Assembly (NCBI GenBank): GCA_016717165.1
Contig: JADKGA010000002.1
Coordinates: 372,001 to 436,000, forward strand
Source: Candidatus Lutibacillus vidarii
Lineage (GTDB): Bacteria > Actinomycetota > Actinomycetes > Actinomycetales > Dermatophilaceae
Length of the DNA stretch: 64,000 nt
Direction: 5' to 3'
This document shows, in pieces, positions 9,415-16,995 of the stretch. Each line of letters begins with the position of its first letter. Position 1 is the stretch's first letter. A program made the translations under genes and the position numbers. The notes under the pieces are model-generated. The model was not told the DNA's origin. It did no database searches and worked only from the letters and a program-made list of their open reading frames with translations.

Positions 9415-11985
9415 ATGAGCAAGGTCACAGTCAACGTCAACGGAACCGACTACGAGGTCGACGGCGACGCCATGCTCGTGCATGCGCTCCGTGAGGAGAT
9501 CGGTGCCCTCTCGGTCAAGGTCGGCTGCGACGACAGCACCTGCGGCACGTGCATGGTCATCGCCGACGGGCGCCTGGTCAAGGCGTGCAACCGGCCGGCG
9601 TCGGCCTTCGTCGGGCAGAAGGTGCTCTCCGTCGAGGGCCTGTCCGACCAGGAGAAGGCCGTCTACACCCATGCGTATGCCGAGACCGGCGCCGTGCAGT
9701 GCGGCTTCTGCACGCCGGCGATGGTCATGGCGAGCAAGGCGCTGCTCGACAAGACGCCCGACCCGACCCGCGACGATGTCGCCAAGGCGATCCGCACCGA
9801 CATCTGCCGGTGCACGGGGTACCGCCAGATCGTCGACGCGGTGCTCCTCTCCGGCGAGCTGCTCCGCGCAGGCGAGACCCCCGGGCCCGAGGTGCCGGGC
9901 CGGTTGCGGGTGTCCGACTCCCGGCATCGCCCCGACACCGACGAGAAGGTCCTCGGCACCGGCAAGTTCGCCGACGACATCCGGCTGCCCGGCATGGTCT
10001 TCGCCAAGGCGCTGCGCTCGCCGACCCCGCGCGGGCTGGTCAAGTCGCTCGGGCTCGACGCCGCCAAGGCGCATCCGGACTGCCTGGCCATCCTCACCAG
10101 CGAGGATGTCCCCGAGAACAAGATCGGCCATATCACCCCGGACTGGGATGTCCTCATCCCCGTCGGCAGCCACACGCGGTATGTCGGTGACGCCCTCGCC
10201 CTGGTCGCCAGCCGCACCGAGGAGAGCCTCGACGAGATCCTCGGGCTCATCGAGCTGGACTACGAGCCGCTGCCGCCGGTCACCTCCCCGCAGCAGGCGC
10301 TGAGCCCGGACGCCCCGCTGATCCACGAGCGCGGCAATATCCTCAGCATCGAGCACGTCAAGCGCGGCACACCCGACGCGGCGATCCGCGAGGCCGCCCA
10401 CGTCGTCACGCACAAGTTCAAGACGCCGTGGCAGGAGCACGCCTTCATGGAGCCCGAGTGCGCGGTCGCCGCGCCGGATGGCGACGGGGTGATGATGTGG
10501 ACCTCGGGCCAGTCGGTCTACGACGAGCAGCGCGAGATCTCCCGGATGCTCCAGCTGCCCAAGTCCAAGGTCCGCTCGCAGACCACCCTCGTCGGCGGCG
10601 GTTTCGGCGGCAAGGAGGACATGTCCGTCCAGCACCATGCGGCGCTGATGGCCTGGCACCTCAAGGTCCCGGTCAAGGTGAAGTTCTCCCGCACCGAGAG
10701 CTTCGCCTACCACACCAAGCGCCACCCGATGGACATGGAGTTCACCGTCGCGTGCGACTCCACCGGCAAGCTCACCGCGGTCAAGGTTGTCATCCTCTCC
10801 GACACCGGGGCGTACGCCTCGATCGGCTCCCCGGTGCTCCAGCGGGCCTGCACGCACGCCGGCGGTCCCTATGCGATCCCGAACTTCGAGGTCCTCGGGA
10901 TGGCGCTGTACACCAACAACCCGGTCGCGGGCGCCTTCCGTGGCTTCGGGGTGGTCCAGAGCCAGTTCGGTATGGAGACCTGCGTCAACGAGCTCGCCGA
11001 GATGGTCGGGCTGGACGCGTGGGAGATGCGTTATCTCAACGTCGTCCGTCCCGGCGACGCGCTGCCGAACGGGCAGATCGCCGACGACTCGACCGGTATC
11101 GCCCAGGTGCTGGAGAACCTCAAGGGTGACTTCTACGCCACCCCCGGCGCAGGCCTGGCCATCGCCCACAAGAACACCGGCGTCGGCATGGGCCTGAAGG
11201 ACGTCGGCCGGTGCACCCTGTCGGTGGAGTCCGGCAAGGTCCACATCCGCACCTCCGCGGCCTGCATGGGCCAAGGCGTCGGGCAGGTCGTCACCCGGGT
11301 GCTCTCCGAGACGGTCGACTCGCTGCGCTCGGACCAGATCGTCTACGAGCTCGCGGACACGTCACGCACCCCGGACAGTGGTACGTCGACCGGCTCGCGG
11401 CAGACGCTCTTCGCCGGCGAGGCGACCCGGCTCGCGGCGGTCCAGCTGCGGGACGCCCTCGCCGAGGCAGGCGGATCGCTCGCGGCTCTGGAGGGCCAGG
11501 AGTGGTTCGGGGAGTTCGCCCCCGAGACCGACCCGCTCGACACCACCAAGCCCAACCCGGTCAGCCACGTCGGCTACGGCTATGGCGCGCAGATGATCAC
11601 CCTGACCGCCTCGGGCGAGGTCGAGAAGGTCCTCGCCGTCTACGACGTCGGCACGGTGATGAACCAGCAGTCCGCCGAGGGCCAGATCGAGGGCGGGGTC
11701 ATGATGGGGCTCGGCTACGGCCTCACCGAGGAGTTCGTCGTCGAGGACGGTGTGCCGAAGACGCGGTACGGCCAGCTCGGCCTGATCCGGGCCAACAAGA
11801 TGCCGCCGGTGGAGGTCCGCTTCGTCACCGGGCCGGGCACGCTGCCCTATGCGTATGGCGCCAAGGGGATGGGCGAGATCTGCCTCATCCCGACTGCGCC
11901 GGCCGCAGCGCAGGCCTACTACCTGCGGGACGGCAAACGGCGCTACTCGCTCCCGCTGCGGGACACCTACTACAAGCGCGGCTGA
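9415..11985 (+). CDS. xdhD: XdhD-like molybdenum hydroxylase with fused [2Fe-2S] domains
   Basis: An 856-residue fusion. Residues 1-170 carry two [2Fe-2S] sites: the plant-ferredoxin type CDDSTCGTC with a following ACN, and the helical site CGFCTPA with CRCTGY. The rest is the two-part molybdopterin domain with GGGFGGKED, AFRGFGVVQSQF, ACMGQGVGQ, and YGAKGMGEICLIP, which holds the likely catalytic glutamate. This layout, with no FAD domain, matches E. coli XdhD in the ygfK locus. The reaction is probably hydroxylation or reversible reduction of a purine, with electrons going through the Fe-S clusters; YgfK is the likely partner. No ygfM-type FAD subunit gene lies beside it, unlike E. coli. 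A GAGG ribosome site precedes the ATG. Confidence 0.9.
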   Translation: MSKVTVNVNGTDYEVDGDAMLVHALREEIGALSVKVGCDDSTCGTCMVIADGRLVKACNRPASAFVGQKVLSVEGLSDQEKAVYTHAYAETGAVQCGFCTPAMVMASKALLDKTPDPTRDDVAKAIRTDICRCTGYRQIVDAVLLSGELLRAGETPGPEVPGRLRVSDSRHRPDTDEKVLGTGKFADDIRLPGMVFAKALRSPTPRGLVKSLGLDAAKAHPDCLAILTSEDVPENKIGHITPDWDVLIPVGSHTRYVGDALALVASRTEESLDEILGLIELDYEPLPPVTSPQQALSPDAPLIHERGNILSIEHVKRGTPDAAIREAAHVVTHKFKTPWQEHAFMEPECAVAAPDGDGVMMWTSGQSVYDEQREISRMLQLPKSKVRSQTTLVGGGFGGKEDMSVQHHAALMAWHLKVPVKVKFSRTESFAYHTKRHPMDMEFTVACDSTGKLTAVKVVILSDTGAYASIGSPVLQRACTHAGGPYAIPNFEVLGMALYTNNPVAGAFRGFGVVQSQFGMETCVNELAEMVGLDAWEMRYLNVVRPGDALPNGQIADDSTGIAQVLENLKGDFYATPGAGLAIAHKNTGVGMGLKDVGRCTLSVESGKVHIRTSAACMGQGVGQVVTRVLSETVDSLRSDQIVYELADTSRTPDSGTSTGSRQTLFAGEATRLAAVQLRDALAEAGGSLAALEGQEWFGEFAPETDPLDTTKPNPVSHVGYGYGAQMITLTASGEVEKVLAVYDVGTVMNQQSAEGQIEGGVMMGLGYGLTEEFVVEDGVPKTRYGQLGLIRANKMPPVEVRFVTGPGTLPYAYGAKGMGEICLIPTAPAAAQAYYLRDGKRRYSLPLRDTYYKRG

Positions 11986-11993
11986 CCACCGGT

Positions 11994-12365
11994 ATGCCGG
12001 AGTACCTCATCGCCTTCAACGACGAGTAGGTTGCCGCGCATACGCCGGAGCAGATCGAGGCGAAGGCGGCCGCTGCTGCGGCCGTCCTCGACCAGATGCG
12101 CGCCGCGGGGGTGCTCGTCTACGCCAATGGCGCCATCGACCGGTCGACGGTGGTGTGTTCGGTCGTGGCGGTGGAGGGCGCCCCGGTGGTCAGCGATGGT
12201 CCTCATGTCGAGTCCGCGGAGCACCTGGGCGGTTTCACCATCGTCGACGTTGCGGACGACGACGCCGCGCGCGACTGGGCGAGCCGGCTCGCCCAGTCGC
12301 TGGACTGGCCCCAGGAGGTCCACCGGTTCCCCGGCCCGGGGCAGCGTCAGGTCACAGCTCCTTGA
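11994..12365 (+). pseudogene. YCII-related domain gene with an in-frame amber stop
   Basis: From ATG 11994 the frame reads MPEYLIAFNDE, then TAG at 12027-12029, then continues in the same frame for 112 codons to TGA 12363-12365 with clear YCII-like content (DQMRAAGVLVYANGAID, DGPHVESAEHLGGFTIVDV). Homologues usually have a tryptophan around the stop position, so TGG to TAG is the simplest history. An internal ATG at 12096 could still give an 89-residue remnant. Intact YCII proteins are about 120 residues, small and of vague function. The gene starts 8 bases after xdhD and overlaps the GNAT gene at its 3' end. Confidence 0.75.
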
Positions 12366-13389
12366 CCCACATCCGGGTCCACTCGACGACCCGGAAGCCG
12401 AGCTCGCGGTTGATCGCAAGCATGTGAGTGTTGTCGATGGCCGTCCAGGTCCGCACCGCGGTGATATCGGGCAGCTCCTCGGCGAGGGTGCGCAGGTTGG
12501 CGAGCTTGACCGCCAGGCCGAGGCGGTGGCCGCGGTGCTCGTCGAGAACGACGGTGTCGGACTGGCTCGCGACGTGCGGCATCGAGGCGTAGGCGACCAG
12601 GTCGGAGAAGGCGACGAGCTGCCCGGTCGCCCGGTCGATCGCGACCGACTCGACCGCCCGGCCGCCGCCGGCCAGCCGGCTCAGCCACAGGGTGCGGACC
12701 CGCTCGGCGTCCCAGTGCTCCCCGTCGTGGTCGATCGCAGCGTCCGGCGCCTCGGTGCTCAGCTCGGAGGCCAGGTGGGCGCGGTCGTCCAGCCAGTCCG
12801 CGGGGATCTCGTCCCACGCGGTGAGGATCTCGTATGCCGCATCGCTGGCCGAGGTCGCCCGCTCCTGCAGTGGCGTGAGGATCTCGGCTGGCACGGGCAG
12901 GTCGAGGCGCAGCCCGAGGACGAGCTGGCTCTGCCGGCACCCCATCTCCACGCAGAACTGCGAGCCGGGCAGGCCGTCCTCGCGGGGGCTGGTCTGGTCG
13001 AGGACGACACGGGAGCACCCCAGCTCACGGGCCCGGGCCTCCATTGCGGCGACGACGGCGGAGCCCACGCCGCCGCGCCGGCCCTCGGGCAGCACGCCGA
13101 CCCACACCTCGGCGTCGGTGTCGCCGGGGCCGCCGGGGAGCAGGAAGGAGCCGGCGCCGACGACCTGCCCGGCGTCGCGGGCCAGATAGAGCTCGCGCAC
13201 CTGGTCGGAGCGTTGCGCCATCGCCCGGACGATCTCGACGCTGGTCAGCTGGGCGTCGTCCCCGAGCAGGGCAAGGCCCACCTCGTTGCGCACCCGGGTC
13301 CACTGCGCAACGTCCGCGTCGACGGCGAGGTCGACCCGGTCGACGCGCAGGCTCGAATCGCTCGAAGCAGGGTTCACGGCGTCCGTCAT
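12352..13389 (-). CDS. tandem GNAT-family N-acetyltransferase
   Basis: A 345-residue protein with two GNAT folds. The N-terminal half has the acetyl-CoA loop in PEGRRGGVGSAVVAAM (about residues 100-115). The C-terminal half shows a second, looser loop VLDEHRGHRLGLAVK and the typical ending with AINRELGFR. Double-GNAT proteins of this size are common in actinomycetes and the substrate is usually unknown; no aminoglycoside or mycothiol-synthase specific motif was noticed. The ATG at 13389 has AAAGG before it. It lies antisense to the purine genes and belongs to the unrelated DNA that interrupts them. Its upstream region is one copy of a 68-bp direct repeat. Confidence 0.85.
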   Translation of the reverse strand: MTDAVNPASSDSSLRVDRVDLAVDADVAQWTRVRNEVGLALLGDDAQLTSVEIVRAMAQRSDQVRELYLARDAGQVVGAGSFLLPGGPGDTDAEVWVGVLPEGRRGGVGSAVVAAMEARARELGCSRVVLDQTSPREDGLPGSQFCVEMGCRQSQLVLGLRLDLPVPAEILTPLQERATSASDAAYEILTAWDEIPADWLDDRAHLASELSTEAPDAAIDHDGEHWDAERVRTLWLSRLAGGGRAVESVAIDRATGQLVAFSDLVAYASMPHVASQSDTVVLDEHRGHRLGLAVKLANLRTLAEELPDITAVRTWTAIDNTHMLAINRELGFRVVEWTRMWVKEL

Positions 13390-13390
13390 A

Positions 13391-13458
13391 CCTTTGGACT
13401 TTAGCCGGGGACGCGCCGCCGCTACAGGCGTGCGGGACGTGTCAGTCGTCGCTTGCGC
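13391..13458. repeat. 68-bp direct repeat, left copy
   Basis: This copy lies directly upstream of the GNAT gene and differs from 14725-14792 at three of 68 positions. It contains the GNAT ribosome site and probably its promoter. It forms the left edge of a segment of about 1.27 kb of foreign-looking content. Confidence 0.85.
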
Positions 13459-13459
13459 G

Positions 13460-13792
13460 TCACGAGTATCGGAGCACCCGGAGACCGTGGATGCGTGAGA
13501 AGTGGCTCTGGTTCGCCGTCAGCAGCGGGGCTCCCTCGTTCAGCGCCACACAGGCGATGAGCAGGTCCATCGTGGCCAGCGGGGTCCCCTGCCGGCGCAG
13601 GCTCGCGTGTACCCCGGCATACGTGTCGGCGAGCCGCTCGTCCGGGAGAACCACGGGGAGCTTCCCGATGACTGCTATGAGGCGCCGGCGCTCCTGGAGG
13701 GGGTCGGGGTTGAGCTCGGCGCCGACGAGGAGCTCAGCCCGCACGAAATCGCTCATGGCTATACCCTCGGTGGGCTTCACGTTAGGCTGCAC
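13460..13792 (-). pseudogene. truncated PIN-domain (VapC-like) toxin
   Basis: The 110-codon frame encodes the last two thirds of a PIN nuclease: a strand-helix AELLVGAELNPDPLQERRR, the LRRQGTPLATMDLLIACVAL segment with its conserved acidic residue, and the terminal LLTANQSHFSRIHGLRV. In VapC proteins these are preceded by about 35 residues bearing the first catalytic aspartate (LLDTN-like). Here that part is missing; upstream the frame runs into a TGA and no PIN sequence was found in the other frames. No antitoxin gene is adjacent. The fragment ends 2 bases from the left direct repeat, so the breakage probably came with the insertion of this segment. Confidence 0.7.
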
Positions 13793-13885
13793 GACTGTGG
13801 CGGGCGCGTCGGCGCTGTGGCGGGCACCCCGTCAGCAGCTCTCGATCGCGCTGATATGGGGACGGGCGGGAAGGAGTGGGACCCT

Positions 13886-14041
13886 GTGGACGCTGGGGTT
13901 GACCTACGAAGCCTGGGCACTATTCCGTTCGGGCGACTGGCCGCTAACGCAAACCGCACTGCCCGCTACTTGAGCCCGGTGGACTCCTTCTGGGGCGTCG
14001 GCGGACTAGAGGACATCTTCCTCGGCGGGTGGGATCAGTGA
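13886..14041 (+). CDS. small protein of unknown function, 51 aa
   Basis: A short frame from GTG 13886, with AAGGAG at 13871-13876 nine bases before the start, ending in LEDIFLGGWDQ. Its stop overlaps the GTG start of the next membrane-protein gene by four bases, which argues that the pair is real and co-translated. It has no signal peptide or membrane segment. The frame is open further upstream (an ATG at 13856) but without a ribosome site. I do not recognise it. Confidence 0.4.
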   Translation: MDAGVDLRSLGTIPFGRLAANANRTARYLSPVDSFWGVGGLEDIFLGGWDQ

Positions 14042-14550
14042 GCGATAGCAGGAGAGCGCGGAGTCGGGGGAGCGGCGACACGTCGAGTCGCCTCACCCTC
14101 CGCCGGAGTATGGTGCGGTTCTCGTTGGCGATTGCCTTCTTCCTCTTAACCTTGATCGTGGGAATGCGGCTTTCGGATCCTGCACGAACGATTCTGGTGT
14201 GCGTGGGGATGGCGGTGTACTTTTGGGCGCTATCTAGGGCGCTTGGAGGATCGCAATCACTCCGGTGGCCAGTGGTGCCCGAGGATTTCGCACCAGAGTC
14301 GGATAGCCTGCGGTCCGACGGTGCAGTTCCTATCCCTCTGGGGGAGAGCGATCCCGGTCCCCCGCGGGGAAGACGCCGCCTCGTTTCGCTACTGCCCTTC
14401 GCGCCGGGGACCTCCCTACTTCTCCTCATTATCGTGCTCTCATTTCCCGCAGTCCCCCCCGGGGTGGCGCAGTATGGCATTCTGGGCGGCTCCCTAATTG
14501 CCTGCGTCACAATTATTGTTATGGTCTGGAAAACACTGCCCCGGCGGTAG
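14038..14550 (+). CDS. small membrane protein of unknown function
   Basis: A 170-residue protein from GTG 14038. A basic, Arg/Ser-rich N-terminus is followed by two hydrophobic helices (FSLAIAFFLLTLIVGM and ILVCVGMAVYFWAL), a polar loop of about 55 residues, then two more helices near the C-terminus, so four membrane segments with both ends probably inside. Codon use is less GC-biased than in its neighbours and includes a TTA leucine codon, which fits recent arrival. It is coupled to the 51-residue gene before it and lies between the 68-bp direct repeats. Confidence 0.6.
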   Translation: MSDSRRARSRGSGDTSSRLTLRRSMVRFSLAIAFFLLTLIVGMRLSDPARTILVCVGMAVYFWALSRALGGSQSLRWPVVPEDFAPESDSLRSDGAVPIPLGESDPGPPRGRRRLVSLLPFAPGTSLLLLIIVLSFPAVPPGVAQYGILGGSLIACVTIIVMVWKTLPRR

Positions 14551-14695
14551 CGACCGCATGGGCGGGAGGCCGGTGTCACCGTCAACCCCGACCATCTGCG
14601 ACAGAAAGGGGCACTGCGTCGGGAACCTCCTCACGACCCGTAGGGTGCTTGGAGGTACGTTGCGGATCGGCGTCTCCACTGCCCAGGTGTCACGT

Positions 14696-14712
14696 CTCTC
14701 TCGAAGAGAGAG
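14696..14712. terminator. perfect 7-bp hairpin, possible terminator
   Basis: CTCTCTC (14696-14702) and GAGAGAG (14706-14712) pair perfectly around a 3-base loop. The hairpin lies in the 225-base gap after the membrane-protein gene, 12 bases before the right direct repeat. It could end that gene's transcript or mark the segment border. Nothing else was recognised in this gap. Confidence 0.35.
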
Positions 14713-14724
14713 TCTCGGCGACAG

Positions 14725-14792
14725 CCTTTGGACTCTAGCCGGGGACGCGCCGGCGCTACAGGCGTGCAGGACGTGTCAGTCGTCGCTTGCGC
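14725..14792. repeat. 68-bp direct repeat, right copy
   Basis: This is the second copy of 13391-13458. Its right end covers the last codons and stop of the hypothetical gene 14776-15534. The simplest ancestral order is that hypothetical gene followed directly by the GNAT gene, with this sequence between them, later split by the inserted segment. Confidence 0.85.
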
Positions 14793-15534
14793 CGGCTGAC
14801 GGGTCGTCGAGGTCGCCATAGGCGACCGGGTTCTGGCTGCCGTTCTCGAGCGGGTCGGGCTGGCCGACGAGCGGGTGGCTGGGCAGCGGCCGGCCGATGA
14901 TCGCCAGGCGTTCGCCGTGCAAGGTGATGCCGTCGATCGTCCCGACCATCCGGACCAGGCCGGAGTTGGCGATGAGGAAGAGCTGCGAGTCGATGACCCG
15001 GGCGGCCTGCATCTTCCACACGCCCCGGCCGCGGAGCCAGATCTCGGCGGGGGAGAGGCCGTCGCGGTAGCCGACCCGTTCGCGCCCCAAGGCGTCACCG
15101 GTCACGGCCGGGACGTCGGGTCCCAGGCGCACCCGCACCGCCCGCGAGCCGACCGGCAGCGGGTCCGGGAAGGTCACCCCGAGGCGTTCGAGGACGGCGC
15201 GCTCCTCGGCCTTCTTCGTCTGGGCCGAGGCGGTGAGCACGGAGGCGATCATCGCCTGGTGCAGCCCGTCGAGGGCCTCCCACCGGGCCCCGAAGGACTC
15301 GGTCGACTCCCGCCCGTCCGGGTCGTGGCCGCCGAGGTCCGCGCAGATCCCGAGGAAGGCGCGGTCGCTGGCCGACCAGGGGCCTTCGGCCGCGACCGTG
15401 GCGATCGCCGACCAGTCGACATACCGGTCGTCGGCGTCGGTCCCGACATACGCCGCGACCTTCGCCAGCAGCGACGGAGAGCTGGTGAGCAGGGCAATGG
15501 CGTCCTCGTCGGCCTGTGGCCTGGGACTGCTCAT
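14776..15534 (-). CDS. hypothetical protein, 252 aa
   Basis: A soluble, acidic protein with no signal peptide or membrane segment. The N-terminal 120 residues are helical (for example LLTSSPSLLAKVAAYVG and WEALDGLHQAMIASVL). The C-terminal half looks beta-rich with evenly spaced hydrophobic residues (ARVIDSQLFLIANSGLVRMV). I do not recognise a family. On the minus strand, it was probably once directly upstream of the GNAT gene; the two are now parted by the 13459-14724 segment. It is divergent from ygeW with a gap of about 150 bases. Confidence 0.65.
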   Translation of the reverse strand: MSSPRPQADEDAIALLTSSPSLLAKVAAYVGTDADDRYVDWSAIATVAAEGPWSASDRAFLGICADLGGHDPDGRESTESFGARWEALDGLHQAMIASVLTASAQTKKAEERAVLERLGVTFPDPLPVGSRAVRVRLGPDVPAVTGDALGRERVGYRDGLSPAEIWLRGRGVWKMQAARVIDSQLFLIANSGLVRMVGTIDGITLHGERLAIIGRPLPSHPLVGQPDPLENGSQNPVAYGDLDDPSAGASDD

Positions 15535-15686
15535 GGGGTAACCATACCCCGCAAGGAGTCGGTAGACAATGCCAATAGTTGCCCCTACACTATGAGAACT
15601 AGAGGCATCACCACCGAAGGTGCTCCGAGATCTGGCAAAGGCGCCACATCTCGCCAGGGTTGGACAACGGACGAGGAGTTGCCGGG

Positions 15687-16877
15687 ATGGACTTCCGGGA
15701 GCAGCTGAGCAAGCTCGATGGCCTGGACCTGTCGGGCCTTTTCAACGAAGACTTCCTGCTGACGTGGGACAAGTCGGAGGACGAGATCCGCGGCGTGCTC
15801 GCGGTCGCCGACGCCCTGCGCGCCCTGCGGGAGAACAACAAGAGCGCCCGGATCTTCGACTCCGGGCTGGGCATCTCGCTCTTCCGGGACAACTCGACCC
15901 GGACCCGGTTCTCGTTCGCCTCCGCGGTCAACCTGCTCGGCCTGGAGCTGATGGACTTCGACGAGGGCAAGTCCCAGGTCGCCCACGGCGAGACGGTCCG
16001 CGAGACCGCGAACATGATCTCCTTCATGGCCGATGTCGTCGGCATCCGCGACGACATGTACATCGGCAAGGGCCACACCTACATGGCCGAGTTCGCCCAG
16101 TACGTCAAGGAGGGCCACGCGGCCGGCGTGCTCGAGCAGCGGCCGACCCTGGTCAACCTCCAGTGCGATATCGACCACCCGACCCAGTCGACCGCCGACC
16201 TGCTCCACCTCATCCACGAGTTCGGTGGGCTGGAGAACCTCCGCGGCAAGAAGCTCGCGATGACCTGGGCCTACAGCCCCAGCTATGGCAAGCCGCTCTC
16301 GGTGCCCCAGGGCATGATCGGCCTGATGACCCGGTTCGGCATGGATGTCACCCTCGCCCACCCGCAGGGGTATGACGTCATGGAGCTGACCCGCGATGTG
16401 GCCAGCCGTAACGCGGCTGTCTCCGGGGGCAGCTTCCGGGTCACCAACTCGATGGAGGACGCCTTCGAGGGCGCCGACATCGTCTGCCCGAAGAGCTGGG
16501 CGCCATACGCCGCGATGGAGGAGCGCACCGAGCTGTACGGCAATGGCGACAGCGACGGCATCAAGGCACTGGAGAAGCGCCTCCTGGCCCAGAACGCCGA
16601 GCACCAGGACTGGACCACCACCGAAGAGATGATGGCCCGGACCAAGGACGGCAAGGCGCTCTACATGCACCCGCTGCCGGCCGATATCACCGGGACGAGC
16701 TGCGCCCACGGCGAGGTCGAGACCTCGGTCTTCGACCGGTACCGCGACCCGATGTACAAGCAGGCGAGCAACAAGCCCTACTCGATCGCGTCGATGATCT
16801 TCCTTCAGAAGGTCAAGGACCCGATCGCCAAGCTCGAGGAGCTGTGGAACCGCCACCAGCCTCGCTGGCAGGGCTGA
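15687..16877 (+). CDS. ygeW: YgeW-type knotted carbamoyltransferase
   Basis: A 396-residue carbamoyltransferase, the same length as E. coli YgeW. The carbamoyl-phosphate loop is FRDNSTRTRFSF, followed by the characteristic long GHTYMAEFAQYVKEGH insertion, the HPTQSTADLLH motif and MHPLPADITG near the C-terminus. YgeW does not use ornithine or aspartate; in the purine locus it is thought to act in reverse on a ureido intermediate to give carbamoyl phosphate. The start at ATG 15687 has GAGGAG nine bases upstream. It heads a second purine block with ygeY and carbamate kinase, split from ygfK-xdhD by about 3.7 kb of unrelated genes. Confidence 0.93.
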   Translation: MDFREQLSKLDGLDLSGLFNEDFLLTWDKSEDEIRGVLAVADALRALRENNKSARIFDSGLGISLFRDNSTRTRFSFASAVNLLGLELMDFDEGKSQVAHGETVRETANMISFMADVVGIRDDMYIGKGHTYMAEFAQYVKEGHAAGVLEQRPTLVNLQCDIDHPTQSTADLLHLIHEFGGLENLRGKKLAMTWAYSPSYGKPLSVPQGMIGLMTRFGMDVTLAHPQGYDVMELTRDVASRNAAVSGGSFRVTNSMEDAFEGADIVCPKSWAPYAAMEERTELYGNGDSDGIKALEKRLLAQNAEHQDWTTTEEMMARTKDGKALYMHPLPADITGTSCAHGEVETSVFDRYRDPMYKQASNKPYSIASMIFLQKVKDPIAKLEELWNRHQPRWQG

Positions 16878-16995
16878 CCGTCTACCGTCGGCGGCGGCAC
16901 CGCCGCCCGCACGACGAGATGACCGCACGACCACCGCACGACCACTGACCACACCGACGTCTCACACTGAAGACCTTCGAGGAGAAGACACCACC

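Noticed and set aside
9379..11274. Minus-strand open frame of 631 codons opposite the XdhD-like gene
   Set aside because: Same reason: antisense of a clear molybdenum hydroxylase, no domain.
13044..13973. Plus-strand open frame of 309 codons over the GNAT and PIN genes
   Set aside because: Arginine-rich antisense frame with no domain.
16878..16995. Repeated CCGCACGACCAC in the ygeW-ygeY gap as a CRISPR-like or regulatory repeat
   Set aside because: Only two adjacent imperfect copies in 118 bases; too little to claim an element.
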